Assembly (NCBI GenBank): GCA_029582155.1
Contig: CM055897.1
Span: 90,088,836 to 90,152,835 of the forward strand
Length of the DNA: 64,000 bases
Origin: Panopea generosa
Lineage: Eukaryota > Mollusca > Bivalvia > Adapedonta > Hiatellidae
Direction of reading: 5' to 3'
Positions 50,205 through 61,250 of the stretch are shown here, one piece after another. Under the pieces are notes generated by a model, which saw only the letters and a list, made by a program, of their open reading frames with translations, had not been told where the DNA came from and made no database searches. The position numbers were made by a program, and so were the translations under genes. The first letter of the stretch is position 1; the number at the start of each line of letters is the position of its first letter.

Positions 50205-50945
50205 GAGGATTTGTTATTGTTGTGTTGTTGTTGTTTTTTGAAATGTCGCACCAGGTGGCGGTTAACCAGTACCCGGCACATCTTATCACTACACGTCATT
50301 ACTTATTTCTGGGATCCACCAGGCGGCGGTTAACCAGTACCCGACACATCTTATCACTACAAGTCATTACTTATTTCTGGGACCCACCAGGTGGCGGTTA
50401 ACCAGTACCCGGCACATCTTATCACTACACGTCATTACTTATTTCTGGGATCCACCAGGTGGCGGTTAACCAGTACCCGACACATCTTATCACTACACGT
50501 CATTACTTATTTCTGGGATCTACCAGGCGGCGGTTAACCAGTACCCGACACATCTTATCACTACACGTCATTACTTATTTCTGGGATCCACCAGGTGTCG
50601 GTTAACCAGTACCCGGCACATCTTATCACTACACGTCATTACTTATTTCTTGGATCCACCAGGTGGCGGTTAACCAGTACCCGACACATCTTATCACTAC
50701 ACGTCATTACTTATTTCTGGGATCCACCAGGCGGCGGTTAACCAGTACCCGGCACATCTTATCACTACAAGTCATTACTTATTTCTGGGATCCACCAGGC
50801 GGCGGTTAACCAGTACCCGGCACATCTTATCACTACAAGTCATTACTTATTTCCCTATATTTATTGTTAGGAGATTAATGGCCCGACAGGGCGGAGATTT
50901 GAACTCAAGATCCGCGATACCGACTGAGTTCGGCTGACCCGGCAT
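50205..50945 (-). mobile_element. SINE-like element with an internal 68-bp VNTR (9 copies)
   Basis: On the minus strand, 50945-50880 reads as a tRNA-like head (gccgaactcagtcggtatcg, then B-box-like cttgagttcaaatctcc). 50854-50247 is nine copies of a 68-bp unit (ggaaataagtaatgacgtgt, agtgataagatgtgccgggt, actggttaaccgccacctgg). 50240-50205 ends in an AAC-rich tail (caacaacaacacaacaa). Head, VNTR and simple tail in this order resemble a SINE whose body has been tandemly amplified. Units differ at few positions (ggcggcgg/ggtggcgg; cacgtc/caagtc). No clear target-site duplication was found. Confidence 0.65.
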
Positions 50946-51114
50946 TTTGCGTTTCGACTCATGTTTGTTTAGAAAGACTACATTTACTGCAGAAATTATT
51001 GGATCATGATAAATGCTCCACACAAAAGTGATTGAATGCGCTTACTCAAACGTCTGAGATACTGAGGCATACTTAAATGTCAGTGAAATCTCATTATTAA
51101 AATCGTTACACTTC

Positions 51115-51165
51115 ACGGAACGGTAGTGCAGTGGATAGAATTCTGCGAGGTTCGGTTAATTACAT
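51115..51165 (+). mobile_element. possible truncated tRNA-like SINE head
   Basis: acggtagtgcagtggataga resembles the A box of the local SINE heads. No clear B box follows. It lies 40 bases before the 38-bp array. Confidence 0.3.
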
Positions 51166-51206
51166 TTCAGTGGCTAATTGGCGTGCCCTATTTCTGTACA
51201 TTTCTG

Positions 51207-51570
51207 ATAAATACGGTAAATTATACTTTAGAGACTGGCTGATATCCCTCCTTTCTGTAGTATGATTATAGAGTGGTACGGTAAAATACACGTCATATAC
51301 TTCAATGGTTAACGTTTGAGGGGAGCGGTAAATTATACTTCAATGGCTAACGTTTGAGGGGAACGGTAAATTATACTTCAACTTCAATGGTTAACGTTTG
51401 AGGGGAGCGGTAAATTATACTCCAATGCTTAACGTTTGAGGGGAGCGGTAAATTATACTTCAATGCTTAACGTTTGAGGGAAACGGTAAATTATACTTCA
51501 ATGGTTAACGTTGGAGGGGAACAGTAAATTGGACTTCTTTGGCGTCATTTTGATTGGTACGGTAATTCAT
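51207..51570. repeat. 38-bp minisatellite, about 6 good copies plus degenerate ends
   Basis: The unit contains cggtaaattatacttcaatg, gttaacgtttgagggga. Good copies run from about 51290 to 51530. Degenerate starts of units (tacggtaaattatacttt, tggtacggtaattcat) lie on both sides. Confidence 0.88.
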
Positions 51571-51579
51571 ATATTGCAC

Positions 51580-51755
51580 CATTTTACATTTTAATACGAT
51601 TTTGTGATATCACATATTAAATACAAGTATTCAGTTTTAATATGTGATATCACGAAATCAGTTTTAATGTGTTAATTAATTAATTAAAATGTGTGGTATA
51701 ACATATTCAAATATATGTAATCACGTTTTTGTATATGTTATATTGCCAAATAATA
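51580..51755. repeat. cluster of hairpin-forming inverted repeats
   Basis: The arm 51598-51619 pairs with 51638-51659 with one mismatch over 22 bases, and each arm contains the palindrome gtgatatcac. Next come taattaattaatta and a further pair (ggtataacatat with atatgttatattgcc). Total length is about 175 bases, which could be a small fold-back element. Confidence 0.65.
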
Positions 51756-52550
51756 TTTAAAAGTAGCCCATACAATTCGACTTGAATTGTTGATTGATAT
51801 ACCCGCTCCTCTCGCTAACAGTTTGAACAGACTCACCATACGTTGTTCGGAGTTCTCTCTCAGTACAATGTCCAGTGGAAAGTGAGACATATCTTGTTAA
51901 TACAGTTAAAGGGCTTAAACTTATTCAACGTTTGAGTCTAAAAATCAGTCTCAAAATCAAAATCTGAAATTCTGTGATTTACCTTAAAATATTTTTACAA
52001 AAAATTTTCTTCAAAAAAAAAATTCAATGTAACATTATCAGAAAATATCTCAAATATATGTTTTATATTGAACTAGATTTTGCTATTAACTTATATTTAA
52101 AAATCGATAATATTTATTTTCAATCTGAGATTTAGACTCAAATATTTTATGAATTGCAGCACAGACGTACACTATCGCTTAAGATCTTAAAAGAACGAGT
52201 TTGTAGACGGACAACCTATTCACATTCACGGCTTCAGTCATTTGAAAGGTTCGCCGTATCATGGCAATGATTTACAAGGATCCAGCACAATAAAATATAT
52301 AACATCTGTTACTTAACGGCCTATAAAGGGTTTTGTTTCTTTCGTCTCCATTGCTGGTTGTATACAAAACTAATTTCAACTCTGTTAGCGTAAAATCACA
52401 AAGGGTATAAAGAAACGTTTATCTATACCACATATCTGTAACAGCAATGGTCTATACTTATTATTATAAATACACTTCCCCCGGACTATTACAAGATTTC
52501 TGGTTTATATAATCAGATTTCATCTTTATACAAATGCATTTCCGCAGGTG
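51756..52550. other. non-coding, nothing recognised
   Basis: AT-rich, with no open frame or repeat of note. Confidence 0.5.
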
Positions 52551-52666
52551 CGTTATATACTATACTGAGTTAGCTCTGATCTGCACAGCGTTATACTATA
52601 CTGAGTTAGCTCTGATCTGCACAGCGTTATACTATACTGAGTTAGCTCTGATCTGCACAGCGTTAT
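52551..52666. repeat. 36-bp direct repeat, 3 copies
   Basis: Three nearly perfect units of gcgttatactatactgagtt and agctctgatctgcaca in tandem. Confidence 0.93.
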
Positions 52667-53145
52667 GACAGAGATCCCTGCTGCAAAGTTTCCTAAGTTA
52701 TTTATATCTATATCAATTTGTATGAATTTGAATCATGAGAAAAGTTCCGTGCCCATTATATTTGAAATGGGCGGCGAGCTTAAAATTATAAACATTTGCT
52801 GTTTTACTGAGTGGGATAGGGTAGGGGGTTAAAGAACTATACGTCTTATAAGTTCAGTAAATTTACCTCGACACCATGGTTCAGAGCAAGAAAGGTAGTA
52901 CATTTGGAACACCATAACGAGGTGTCTTTTTTCTAATCGTTCGTGAAAATGTGAGATTTTTTTAGAATCAAAATAAAACCAATACGGAAAATTATCCTGT
53001 CCAAAGACATTACACATGGTCCTGGATCTAAACTGCGATGCTGATTTTCAACGATTAAATCACTTGTTACAGATGTTTCAACCGTAGTCAAATCTTAAAA
53101 AATGATTATTACAAACGTGCAGTTAAAACTTCAATACCGACTTAC
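52667..53145. other. probable intron of the Stum-like gene; nothing recognised
   Basis: Lies downstream of the donor site of the 53146-53398 exon on the minus strand. The next exon was not found here. The 62-residue ORF 52829-53017 has no domain. Confidence 0.4.
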
Positions 53146-53398
53146 CTAGTCCTGGCAAAAGAATATTCAGTACCAAACAAGTAATCGCTACTGATTTTGT
53201 CATGGCCGGTATAGAATCTCGTAAGGAAGACTCGTTGTCCGTGCTGTCCTTCCGATCCTTTGTCGTCTGTCTGTGATGAACATGTGCTAAAGATACATTC
53301 TGGGCATATCCGGGTAACAGAGGTCTGCCATAACTATGATATTGTTTGCGTTGCACCCTGGGAGACGGTGTTGGGGTAGACCCCCCACTATAAACAAC
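53146..53398 (-). CDS. internal exon of a Stum/SPEC3-family membrane protein
   Basis: The open frame is bounded by splice signals on the minus strand: an acceptor ending aagaaatgcag at 53399 and a donor CTAG|GTAAGT at 53146/53145. The exon is 253 bp, begins in phase 0 and ends after the first base of a glycine codon. It encodes 84 residues: a polar, proline-, serine- and histidine-rich N-terminal part (STPTPSPRVQRKQYHSYGR), then DSIPAMTKSVAITCLVLNIL and LPGL. The last stretch matches the start of the first membrane helix in the Stum/SPEC3 family (IP-x-MP ... CLVLN-I-LPG-LGT). Stum is needed for mechanosensory transduction in Drosophila neurons; the vertebrate homologue is STUM. The second helix and C-terminus must lie on later exons, not located in this window, so the call rests on one helix plus the splice frame. 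A short unrelated hydrophobic protein is possible but less likely. Confidence 0.68.
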
Positions 53399-55329
53399 CT
53401 GCATTTCTTGAAATGTACAGCTTAGAAAACGGCTCGCAAATAAAATCAACACAATATATTTATTTTACAACTACTAATTTCCAATATTAATTCACATATG
53501 CAACCATGTGTATGTATATCAATTTATCAAGTTTCCAAATTATTAATCCATACCAACACACTTATGAAGTTTAAGTTATAAACTATTCAATGCGTATTTG
53601 AGGTATAAAAAATTAAATAGCATATGTGGCATCACATAAGTAAGCGTAAAGACACATATATAGAAATCCAATAACATGAATTGGTCAACTCTTTCTTAAA
53701 TCACATCAATTACACATAACACGCTGGTTACACTTTGCAAAACTTATTCCAAGAATATAAAAATACAACATAAGTTCAAACACCTATGCTCCGAGTAGCG
53801 AGTGCGCGAGAGAGTCATGCACACAGCGTCTTATATGCCGTCTATCTGTCTCTCTATATGTATAGTGTATATATATATATATATATATATAAATGAGCAA
53901 ATTTTCATAAAGATTCTTGCCACATTAAATGTGTCACCAGCAATTTTCTTACCATCTATAAAGACATGCTGTCTATAACGCTATATTACGCTGACTTCAC
54001 AAAACCTTTCAAACGCTTTCACCAAAGCAAAATTGATTATTGAGCGTCCAATGACGGTGCGTATTTTACAACGAATTTCAGCATTGTCGTCTGCTAGCAT
54101 TGTCGACTGATGATGAAACTGTCGTCGTTTGATGCTGTCATTTATTTCTGAGATTTAGAGCTTCTGTCGATATCGGAGTAACAAATATACATCAATATGG
54201 ACCTGGAATTGATTTATGAAGGCTTGTACTTGTTATAATTTGAGATGCTCGTTCTTTTCATAAAATAGATACTAGATATATTGTGAGACAATCTTTAGAT
54301 GTATTGAAGTTGAACACACGCCGAGTTTTATAAGACATTTATTAATATGCATTCACATCATTGTAAAAGCACACTTGACAGAATACCAGCCATGAGTTAC
54401 CTTGTAGTCTTAGTTCATTTTCACCTTAAACGAGTATTATAATATATCAAAGATATAAATCGAGACTTGGCTATTAACGTTCTATAGACAAATTTTACAC
54501 AGAACATTTAGCGACTTATATATACATCGTACATTTTGCGCTAAAATGAGATAACTGCAATTTTATAAAAATAAAAAAATATTCAGGAGAAGCATAAAAC
54601 ATCCTCTTTCTCTAATATTTTATAATAAATGATAGAACTTGCAAAATAATTATAATTGTACTCTAAATTAATTTTAATGCAGCTTTTTATTTAAGGAAGC
54701 TATTAAGTAAACAATGCAATTAGCCTAATTTGATACCTAAACTTTTGAGTGCAAAATTGTTACAAGTGGTCTTATCTCGTTTTTATAAGAAACTATTTAA
54801 GCAAATAATGATGATCAAACATTACACATACTTAATCTAGGCAGGGAATTGTGGGCAGGCATACTACTGATTTAATTAACTGACTTTGCATTGTCTAAAT
54901 GACAAACTTGAACGTCAAACTATTATGTCAATGTTTTGTAATTCAAGCATCAACCATAGACAGGCAAACAATAATCACGACAACTAATAAAGCTTATATG
55001 TCTATTTTGTTAAATAAGTGCAGAAATACAAAAAAAAAATCAATAATATATTCACAGACTGGAAAACAAAACAATTTCAAGTATTTTACTAGTTGTCCCA
55101 TTGAACTGATACTTTGTTTATATGCTTGCTTATATAATGGGTCATAAATGATAAAAGTGCAATCTAAGTAAAAATCACTGTCATTAAGCCCGCAAAATGC
55201 AGAGGTTGATAGACTGTTTTCAGAGCTAGCCAAGGTTACACCACCGTTGTCCGAAATTCAAGTATTTTCTGCTAAATATAATTTACACGCATACTCTTCT
55301 TTACTAAAAGATTTAAAACCTGAAAAGTC
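53399..55329. other. non-coding; includes a TA microsatellite
   Basis: Probably intron or upstream region of the Stum-like gene. A TA run lies at 53868-53893. A minus-strand ORF at 54994-55233 (FCGLNDSDFYLDCTF) is faintly reminiscent of LINE C-terminal zinc-finger regions but is not called. Confidence 0.4.
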
Positions 55330-55680
55330 AGACCGGTGTCGGTAAATATGTCTATCTGGGTTCCGCAAGGTTCATTCTTAGCACAAACAGAAATTTTAGA
55401 CATATATCCCATTTGGAAGGACCAACTTTGTAGCTTTTCTATATAGATGATACAGCATTTGCCACACACCACCTCCTATTTGGAATGTATCCAGAATGTC
55501 CTTGATCGTCTGATGCCTGCAGGAATAAAAATGTATTTCGGTATTTCAAGAAAAAGTTTTGAAAAAGTAGTAATGTGCCCAAAGGACAGGGAAACCCCCA
55601 TTATATTATTTTACCGAGAAATAAGTTGAAAGGGGACGTAACTCATGTACATTTTTATCGACATTGACATTATCAAACTT
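55330..55680 (+). mobile_element. LINE reverse-transcriptase relic
   Basis: Plus-strand fragments read VSIWVPQGSFL (compare the RT box VPQGSILGP), then FYIDDTAFATHH (compare YADDTA), then QNVLDRLMPAGIKMYFGISR and KVVMCPKDRETPIILFYREI, the usual segment after the catalytic box in Jockey-type LINEs. The spacing between the first two boxes is shorter than normal and the frames change, so this is an internally deleted, inactive remnant. Neither end is visible. Confidence 0.55.
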
Positions 55681-57384
55681 AACAATTTTTTTATACAGTC
55701 ATGTACCAAGTATCGATAAAATATTTCAGAAGTTTAATCAATAAGAATGTCAGTTATCTCATTTTTACACTCAATGGGCGACAACTGAACACTCTATTAA
55801 ATCATTTAATAATGTATGTTTTCCAGATTGTATTTTTTTTATCTTTTACTTTGTTGTGTGGTTATTAAAATCACTTTCCATTTACACACTTCATTCATTT
55901 ACTTTATTATAGATGTCCTTCAAATAAACGATAAACCACTTCGATCTAATGAATATGTTTTGCCGTTTTATATTTCATTTTTCCATGTATGCTTGAATTA
56001 ATCGTATTTTCAAACGCATGTTGGCTATACAATACAACGGATAGATACACGAAGGAATATCCGCCATACGAGAATATGGATCTGACTTATAATGACCCGA
56101 CTAAACATGTCTATCTGTCACTATAATATATCAAAGAATGTGTACTTAGATGGAAAATGTAATGAATAGAACCCCCTCCATCTTCCCACATATTAAACAT
56201 TTAATCACATTTGAACTATTAACATTCCAATCCGATCCATAACCGGATTAAAAAAGAATCTGAAATCTACCCCAGCCTATTTATTTCGATTCTTCTATCC
56301 GTACCTTAATATATCTTATCTCACCGTTCCGGCTTATCTCTGCTCTCGTCTCACCGCACCGACGGTTTAACCCACAACCACTTACCGAGCCCTCTTCTGC
56401 TGTTATTTCATATGTTGTCTTCATCTAATGACCAAAATAACCAACTAACAAGCATTTAACACGGTGCAGAATCCGAAGCGCACATTTCCCGTTTTAAACT
56501 TCTTGGTTAAACAAAAAGACTTGAAGAGACATATTTTTCAACCTTGGCAAGTTTACTTGTTGCGACTGTACTCGCTTCCGTCGCCAGTTTCCGTAGTCCA
56601 GTTGTTAGCATTGTTTGCAAACAGCTCAATATTGAGATTCTCGGTCAGGTCACTTCTCATTAAATTGACGACGTGACTTAATTCGTTAATGCGATGTGAA
56701 AATATAACTCCCTTATGAGAGGACGCGTTAATCAGGCGCTCCCGTGTGTAGGTAGAATTATATCATGTGCACGTTTATTTTTTTATATTAATTGGTGATT
56801 AAAATTCGCAACAAGATATCATTGGAAATCAGGCTTTCTTTGTCCCCAAAAGGGTTTCAATGCAATGAGAGAGAGAAAACTATCGAATATATTAATCGTT
56901 CTCTTTAATTGTGCTAGTATAGTGTGTGGTCTATATACGTCGTACAGTTATCAAGAAAGTATCTAATATGTACAAAAAAGCAACCAAACTATTCTTTTCA
57001 GGTTTTGATTCAAGTATTTCTGACTCAGTAGGACAGTAATCGAAATTGCACAATAACCAACCAGCGCCAACCAGTGTACTTTTACCAGAGTAGTTAATTG
57101 AGAAACTGGGATGATTATTAAGCACGCGGTTTTATTTCTCCGGAACTCCCAAGAGGTTATACTGTCAATATCACAACTGAATACGATGAGTTGATATGAC
57201 ATTGACATACATTTTTATGCAAAAGCACAACTAATTATACCAAAAACATGTCATGTCCTGCTGTACATGGACTATTACTGATGTAAAATGAATATACGTA
57301 TAACGCAAATTATGAAAGAAAACTTTACAATGTTTATGTTAAATAACAAAACTTTTGTTTACAATGATTAGAAATATTAGAGTA
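55681..57384. other. non-coding, nothing recognised
   Basis: Short ORFs (55816-56001, 56464-56676, 56931-57208) show no domain. A pyrimidine-rich patch lies at 56160-56420. Confidence 0.45.
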
Positions 57385-57655
57385 AGAGCAGATTTGGTTG
57401 TAAACTGAAAGGATAAAGAAACCTAATGAATTTTAGACCACATTATCATTGTAAGCGATATTAACAGTTTTAGAATATAAATGAAAAGGTAAATCATTAA
57501 TGATGTTGTCAATAATACTGATCATACTGACAAAATCATCAATGAAACGCCTTAATGGCATACATTTTCCAAATGTGTAAATATCGCTTACAATAGATTG
57601 ATAACGTGGCTTTCAAATTCAACCAGCGTTTCGTTATCCTTTACAGAAACACGCT
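57385..57655. mobile_element. fold-back (palindromic) element, about 270 bp
   Basis: The two halves are imperfect reverse complements around a centre near 57520. The left words gaaaggataaagaaac, attgtaagcgatatt and catta-tgatgttgtca match, in reverse order and complement, gtttcgttatcctttaca, aatatcgcttacaat and tgacaaaatcatcaatg. The 15-base pair attgtaagcgatatt/aatatcgcttacaat is perfect. There is no coding content. It fits a MITE or Foldback-type DNA element. Confidence 0.65.
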
Positions 57656-57690
57656 CGTTAGTGGACTTCTTACATAGGTAAAAAGTGCTA

Positions 57691-57755
57691 TTATGATTCA
57701 GTGGTAGAGTATTGGCCTCAGGTTCAAAGGGTCGTGGGTTCAATCGTCTGCCTCA
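57691..57755 (+). mobile_element. tRNA-like SINE head relic
   Basis: A-box-like ttcagtggtagagtattgg and B-box-like ggtcgtgggttcaatcg lie about 35 bases apart. The acceptor stem is not recognisable, so it is not a functional tRNA gene. Confidence 0.5.
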
Positions 57756-58269
57756 GCTATGTATGGTGTCCTTCAGCTACACACTTTTTTCCGCATATGC
57801 TAACTACAGATTCTAGATCGTGTTTTGTTTAAATTAAAATAACTTTTTTCACAATCGAAGTAAAAAAATAAATAAATTAATATTAAAAGTGTCATTATCT
57901 GTTTTTAACACTATCAGTGGATTATCTAAAATATACCAACATTTATTAATATGATTTAGACGATGTTCTTGATGAACACATGGATACGCTACTATCCCGG
58001 CCAATCACCATTCGTTCGCTACTGGAAGTGAGTAGATTAAAACCTAACATTCACTCCAATTTGGTTGATACTGACTTGCAATAACACAATGAACGTGTTA
58101 ATGATCCCGCATTTGTAAGATGATATTCCGTCGGCGCTCCTCTCAATTACAGCATCTCGTTTTTATGATGTGAATACTGCTGTAAACTGGAGTTATATTA
58201 TAAGAATCGACATGGGTTTGAGGTTTGGGTAAAATAATCCATTCCGATGGACAACTGTTTTGGCGGGAA
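57756..58269. other. non-coding, nothing recognised
   Basis: No gene or repeat noted. Confidence 0.5.
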
Positions 58270-58840
58270 CGGGGCTCTGCGAAAACAGTTATCCCGAGGT
58301 ATCGACTTTTCTATTAAACCGAAAAAAAAGCCGTGAATGATTCTTTTTCTTGCATACTAAACATATTGAATAATTATTTCAACTTAATTTATCATAACAT
58401 ATTTTACAACGACCACTTTTAAGACGTTAAATTATATGACTTAAGTCATATGTTCAATACGTTACGTCATGTAGATGGTTCCAAAGTCATAGCGCGAGAA
58501 TATTATCTTGGTCATAGGGTGAGATAGAAATATCTAATCCCGGTAAAATGCAAATATCCGTATCCGGTGTTCAAGAAATTTCTATCTCAACCTAGGGCCA
58601 AGATAAAATTCACGTGATGTGACGTTGGAACTCTTTATGACATAACGTTAAATCTATATGACGTATAACATATAATACAACGTCACTAAAACGCTCGTTG
58701 TAAAAAAAATATAATCCTGAATTAAAGTAATTACAACAATCTATTTAATGTTTTTGATATGCAAGAAAAAGTCATTCATGACTTTTTCGGTCCAAAAGAA
58801 AGAGTCTCGTTTCCTTCAGTTTCGTTTTAGAAGGTTCACA
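58270..58840. mobile_element. long fold-back palindrome, about 500 bp
   Basis: Almost the whole element is an imperfect palindrome centred near 58555. Left-arm words ccgaaaaa, ttctttttcttgcata, ttttacaacga, acgttacgtca, cttggtcatagggtgagata and gaaatatctaatcccgg correspond in reverse complement to right-arm words tatctcaacctagggccaag, tgacataacgt, tcgttgtaaaa, tatgcaagaaaaagt and ttttcgg. The arms meet with essentially no loop. The well-matched part is about 58315-58795; similarity fades outward. No open frame. Consistent with a fold-back MITE. Confidence 0.75.
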
Positions 58841-58959
58841 TGCTTTTTAGTGATTTTGTAATCCTCAAAAGTTATCCTCAAAATATGAATTTTTCTTGCA
58901 AAAACATGACATCCTTCACATATAGACTATATCTACAATTTCAGTATGAATGTAGATCT

Positions 58960-59150
58960 TATCATAGTACCCAGCAAATACTTGTCTTAGAGTGTATTAC
59001 TAAGAGTTGATTTAAACTGTCATGTCGGGTCTAAAAAGCTACCAATGTATATTTGATATAATAGTGTGAAAATGGGTAATTGTATAAAATGCAGTTTGTG
59101 TTATAGATTTGAACAGCTTAAAATGTATCTGAGACGATATCAAAATACGC
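58960..59150. mobile_element. dispersed element, copy 2 (inverted relative to the 22.5-kb copy)
   Basis: Reverse complement of the segment ending at 22748: tacccagcaaatacttg, tattactaagagttgat, gtcgggtctaaaaagctacc, ataaaatgcagtttgtgt and tatagatttgaacagctt. Differences are scattered substitutions and short indels. The element edge is sharp at the tacccagcaaatacttg side in both copies. Confidence 0.65.
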
Positions 59151-60263
59151 CACTTTTCGGTTTTGCAAAATTTGAAAACATGAATATGTCCTTCTACGTT
59201 TTTCTTTGAGTGTTTGTTTTAGCATAAATCTTCTTCTATCTTATTCAAGTTGTTGGAAAGCTTAATGTGTCTTCATTTAAGAAGAAACCTTCTCAGAACT
59301 CTATTGGATAATGCAGTTTGTCCGTGCTGTAACAGTATTTAAAATAACATTTAAAATTGTTTAATAAATATCCATCATGTTCTCCCCAGTGCCAACAGAA
59401 TCCTATAGATCATTATAGTGTATAAATAGTCAAAAATTACTAGTCAAATCCACAATAACAAAATTTTGAAAGTGTACGAGTCATAAACAGAAGAGATATA
59501 TTTTGTGCAAGGTATTCTTTATTCGGATTCATAAAGCATGGCAAATAATTGTTTGCTTTTTGCTTTCGGGGCAAGATATACCCTCTGTTTTAGGAAAAAA
59601 CATAGCCAATTTATGTATTAAACAGGATTGGCTTATACAGTTAAGATCAAACACCATGTTACGGGACGGAAATTACGTTACAGCATTGACCTAATTTTGT
59701 TACGTCAAAGACAAATCAAACACATCCATTTAAATTAAACATTTTATTTAACGTTTTGAAACAAATCTCTATTTCGAATATAACAGAACATACGTCGACT
59801 TCTACTTGTACTAGGAGTATCGAGTTATTATGGTTTCCATATTATGAAAGGCATTGTATGTCATTAAATGTGTTACAGGATGGACATTTTGCGTGTTACA
59901 GGATAGACAATTTCATAAAAAAACAATTCATATTATAGATTTGAAACCTAGCTTTTAGATGCAAAGGATGAAATAGTAAACACATAATGTGTTTGCAGAG
60001 TTGTATATCAATGTTTGAGGAAACACAATAATACTAAGGTTTTTTCATTCCGATTTGGAATTATGTTACATCATAGACATAACTTACACTTCAAAAGCTC
60101 GTTTCATTTTCATAAGACCGGCAATTGCATAATTATAATTAGTAGAACTATATAACTCTTAAAAAGATAAAAAAAACTATCCTGTCCTCAATTTTGTTCG
60201 AAATCAAAATCTTATTGCATAGGAAACTTCTAAATACGAAAATACGAGAACAACCTTTCTCAA
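59151..60263. other. non-coding, nothing recognised
   Basis: ORFs at 59503-59694 and 59756-59938 have no domain. Confidence 0.45.
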
Positions 60264-60483
60264 TATCGTTCAGATAAGAAAATGTTGTCAAAAAATCAAA
60301 AGACTTAGTGTTGTTGCAATCAAGTCTAAGAAACAATATACTCAAAAGTCGGATATGCAAATACGATGTCAAATATCGTTTAGATAAGAAAATGTTGTCA
60401 AAAAATCAAAAGACTTAGTGTTGTTGCAATCAAGTCTAAGAAACAATATACTCAAAAGTCGGATATGCAAACACGATGTCAAC
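60264..60483. repeat. 110-bp tandem duplication
   Basis: Two copies starting at 60264 and 60374, differing at two or three sites (cgttcag/cgtttag; aaatacg/aaacacg). Each contains a small hairpin (agactt ... aagtct). It lies about 230 bases downstream of the end of the OTU-like gene and may fall in its 3' untranslated region. Confidence 0.92.
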
Positions 60484-60713
60484 AAATACAAAGTTTTAAT
60501 ATAACAACAAAAATATGAGAATGTTTTTTTCTCAATGAATACTTTTCTATAAGAATTAACTATTCAAACACAAAACTAACAGTAAATCAGTAACTGTAAA
60601 ACTCTCTTGCAATCTGAACTGTAAATGGGAAAATAAAGTGTACAAATTGTTCTAACAATGATTGTACGTCTCTACTTCTTAGATAGAATGACTAACAGAG
60701 ATTGGTATCTCAT

Positions 60714-61250
60714 TCATTCAAAGACTGATTCCCTTGTTAACAGCAACTCATTCAACCTTTCATTGACTTGTTTAATCCGTTTCATTTGCATTTTAATGCT
60801 GATCTGTTTTGTTTCAGACTCTTGCTTCAATTCGTTTTTTTCTACCTTGTTTAATACCCGAGTTGTTTTTAAATAAATGTCACTGTCCATTGCGTTTTCA
60901 CTCATTTTGTTTTCATGGCTTTCATTGATACCATGTGCATTTTCCATGGACCTCTTATTTTCACTTCCAGCTTTTACAGATTCACCTTCTTCTGATTCTT
61001 TATATAGTTGTTTCTTTTGTTCTACCCTTATTTCAGTCGTATCTCGCATAGTCGTCACAGTTTCTTGTTCTGTAGATTCTCTTTCCTCCGATTCTTTAGA
61101 TATTTCTTTCTCTTGTTCTACACTCATTTCATTCGTATCACTCATAGTCGTCACAGTTTCTTGTTCTGTAGATTCTCCTCCATCTGATTCTTTGGAAAGA
61201 TCTTTCTCTGGTTCTACACTCATTTCAGTCGTAACTCGCGTAGTCGTCAC
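60714..61250 (-). CDS. C-terminal segment of the OTU-like gene (shifted frame)
   Basis: A 178-codon open frame on the minus strand continues the 32-residue repeat of the gene upstream but in a different frame from 61247-63553. It holds two and a half more repeats (TEMSVEPEKDLSKESDGGES, NEMSVEQEKEISKESEERES) followed by a unique tail: a charged stretch (NAMDSDIYLKTTRVLNKVEK) and a predicted helical end (KQISIKMQMKRIKQVNERLN) that could form a coiled coil. The unique tail looks protein-like. The frame change comes from one base fewer in the repeat near 61295-61300, where other units have gagaaagaaata and this one has gagaaaaaata. It may be a true mutation (pseudogene) or a sequencing error in an A-rich repeat. 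Confidence 0.55.
   Translation of the reverse strand: MTTTRVTTEMSVEPEKDLSKESDGGESTEQETVTTMSDTNEMSVEQEKEISKESEERESTEQETVTTMRDTTEIRVEQKKQLYKESEEGESVKAGSENKRSMENAHGINESHENKMSENAMDSDIYLKTTRVLNKVEKNELKQESETKQISIKMQMKRIKQVNERLNELLLTRESVFE

Noticed and set aside
1-52666. The idea that array periods favour multiples of three because they are translated
   Set aside because: Only about a third of the array periods are multiples of three (30, 51, 57, 30, 36, 36 against 56, 55, 38, 125, 64, 55, 32, 56, 68 and others), which is the chance level.
54994-55233. LINE C-terminal zinc-finger region on the minus strand (FCGLNDSDFYLDCTF)
   Set aside because: Only a short, weak resemblance, and the following residues do not fit well enough to call.
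56160-56760. Terminal or primer-binding region of a retroelement (ggtgcagaatccgaag)
   Set aside because: One loosely similar word, with no paired terminal repeats and no coding parts nearby.
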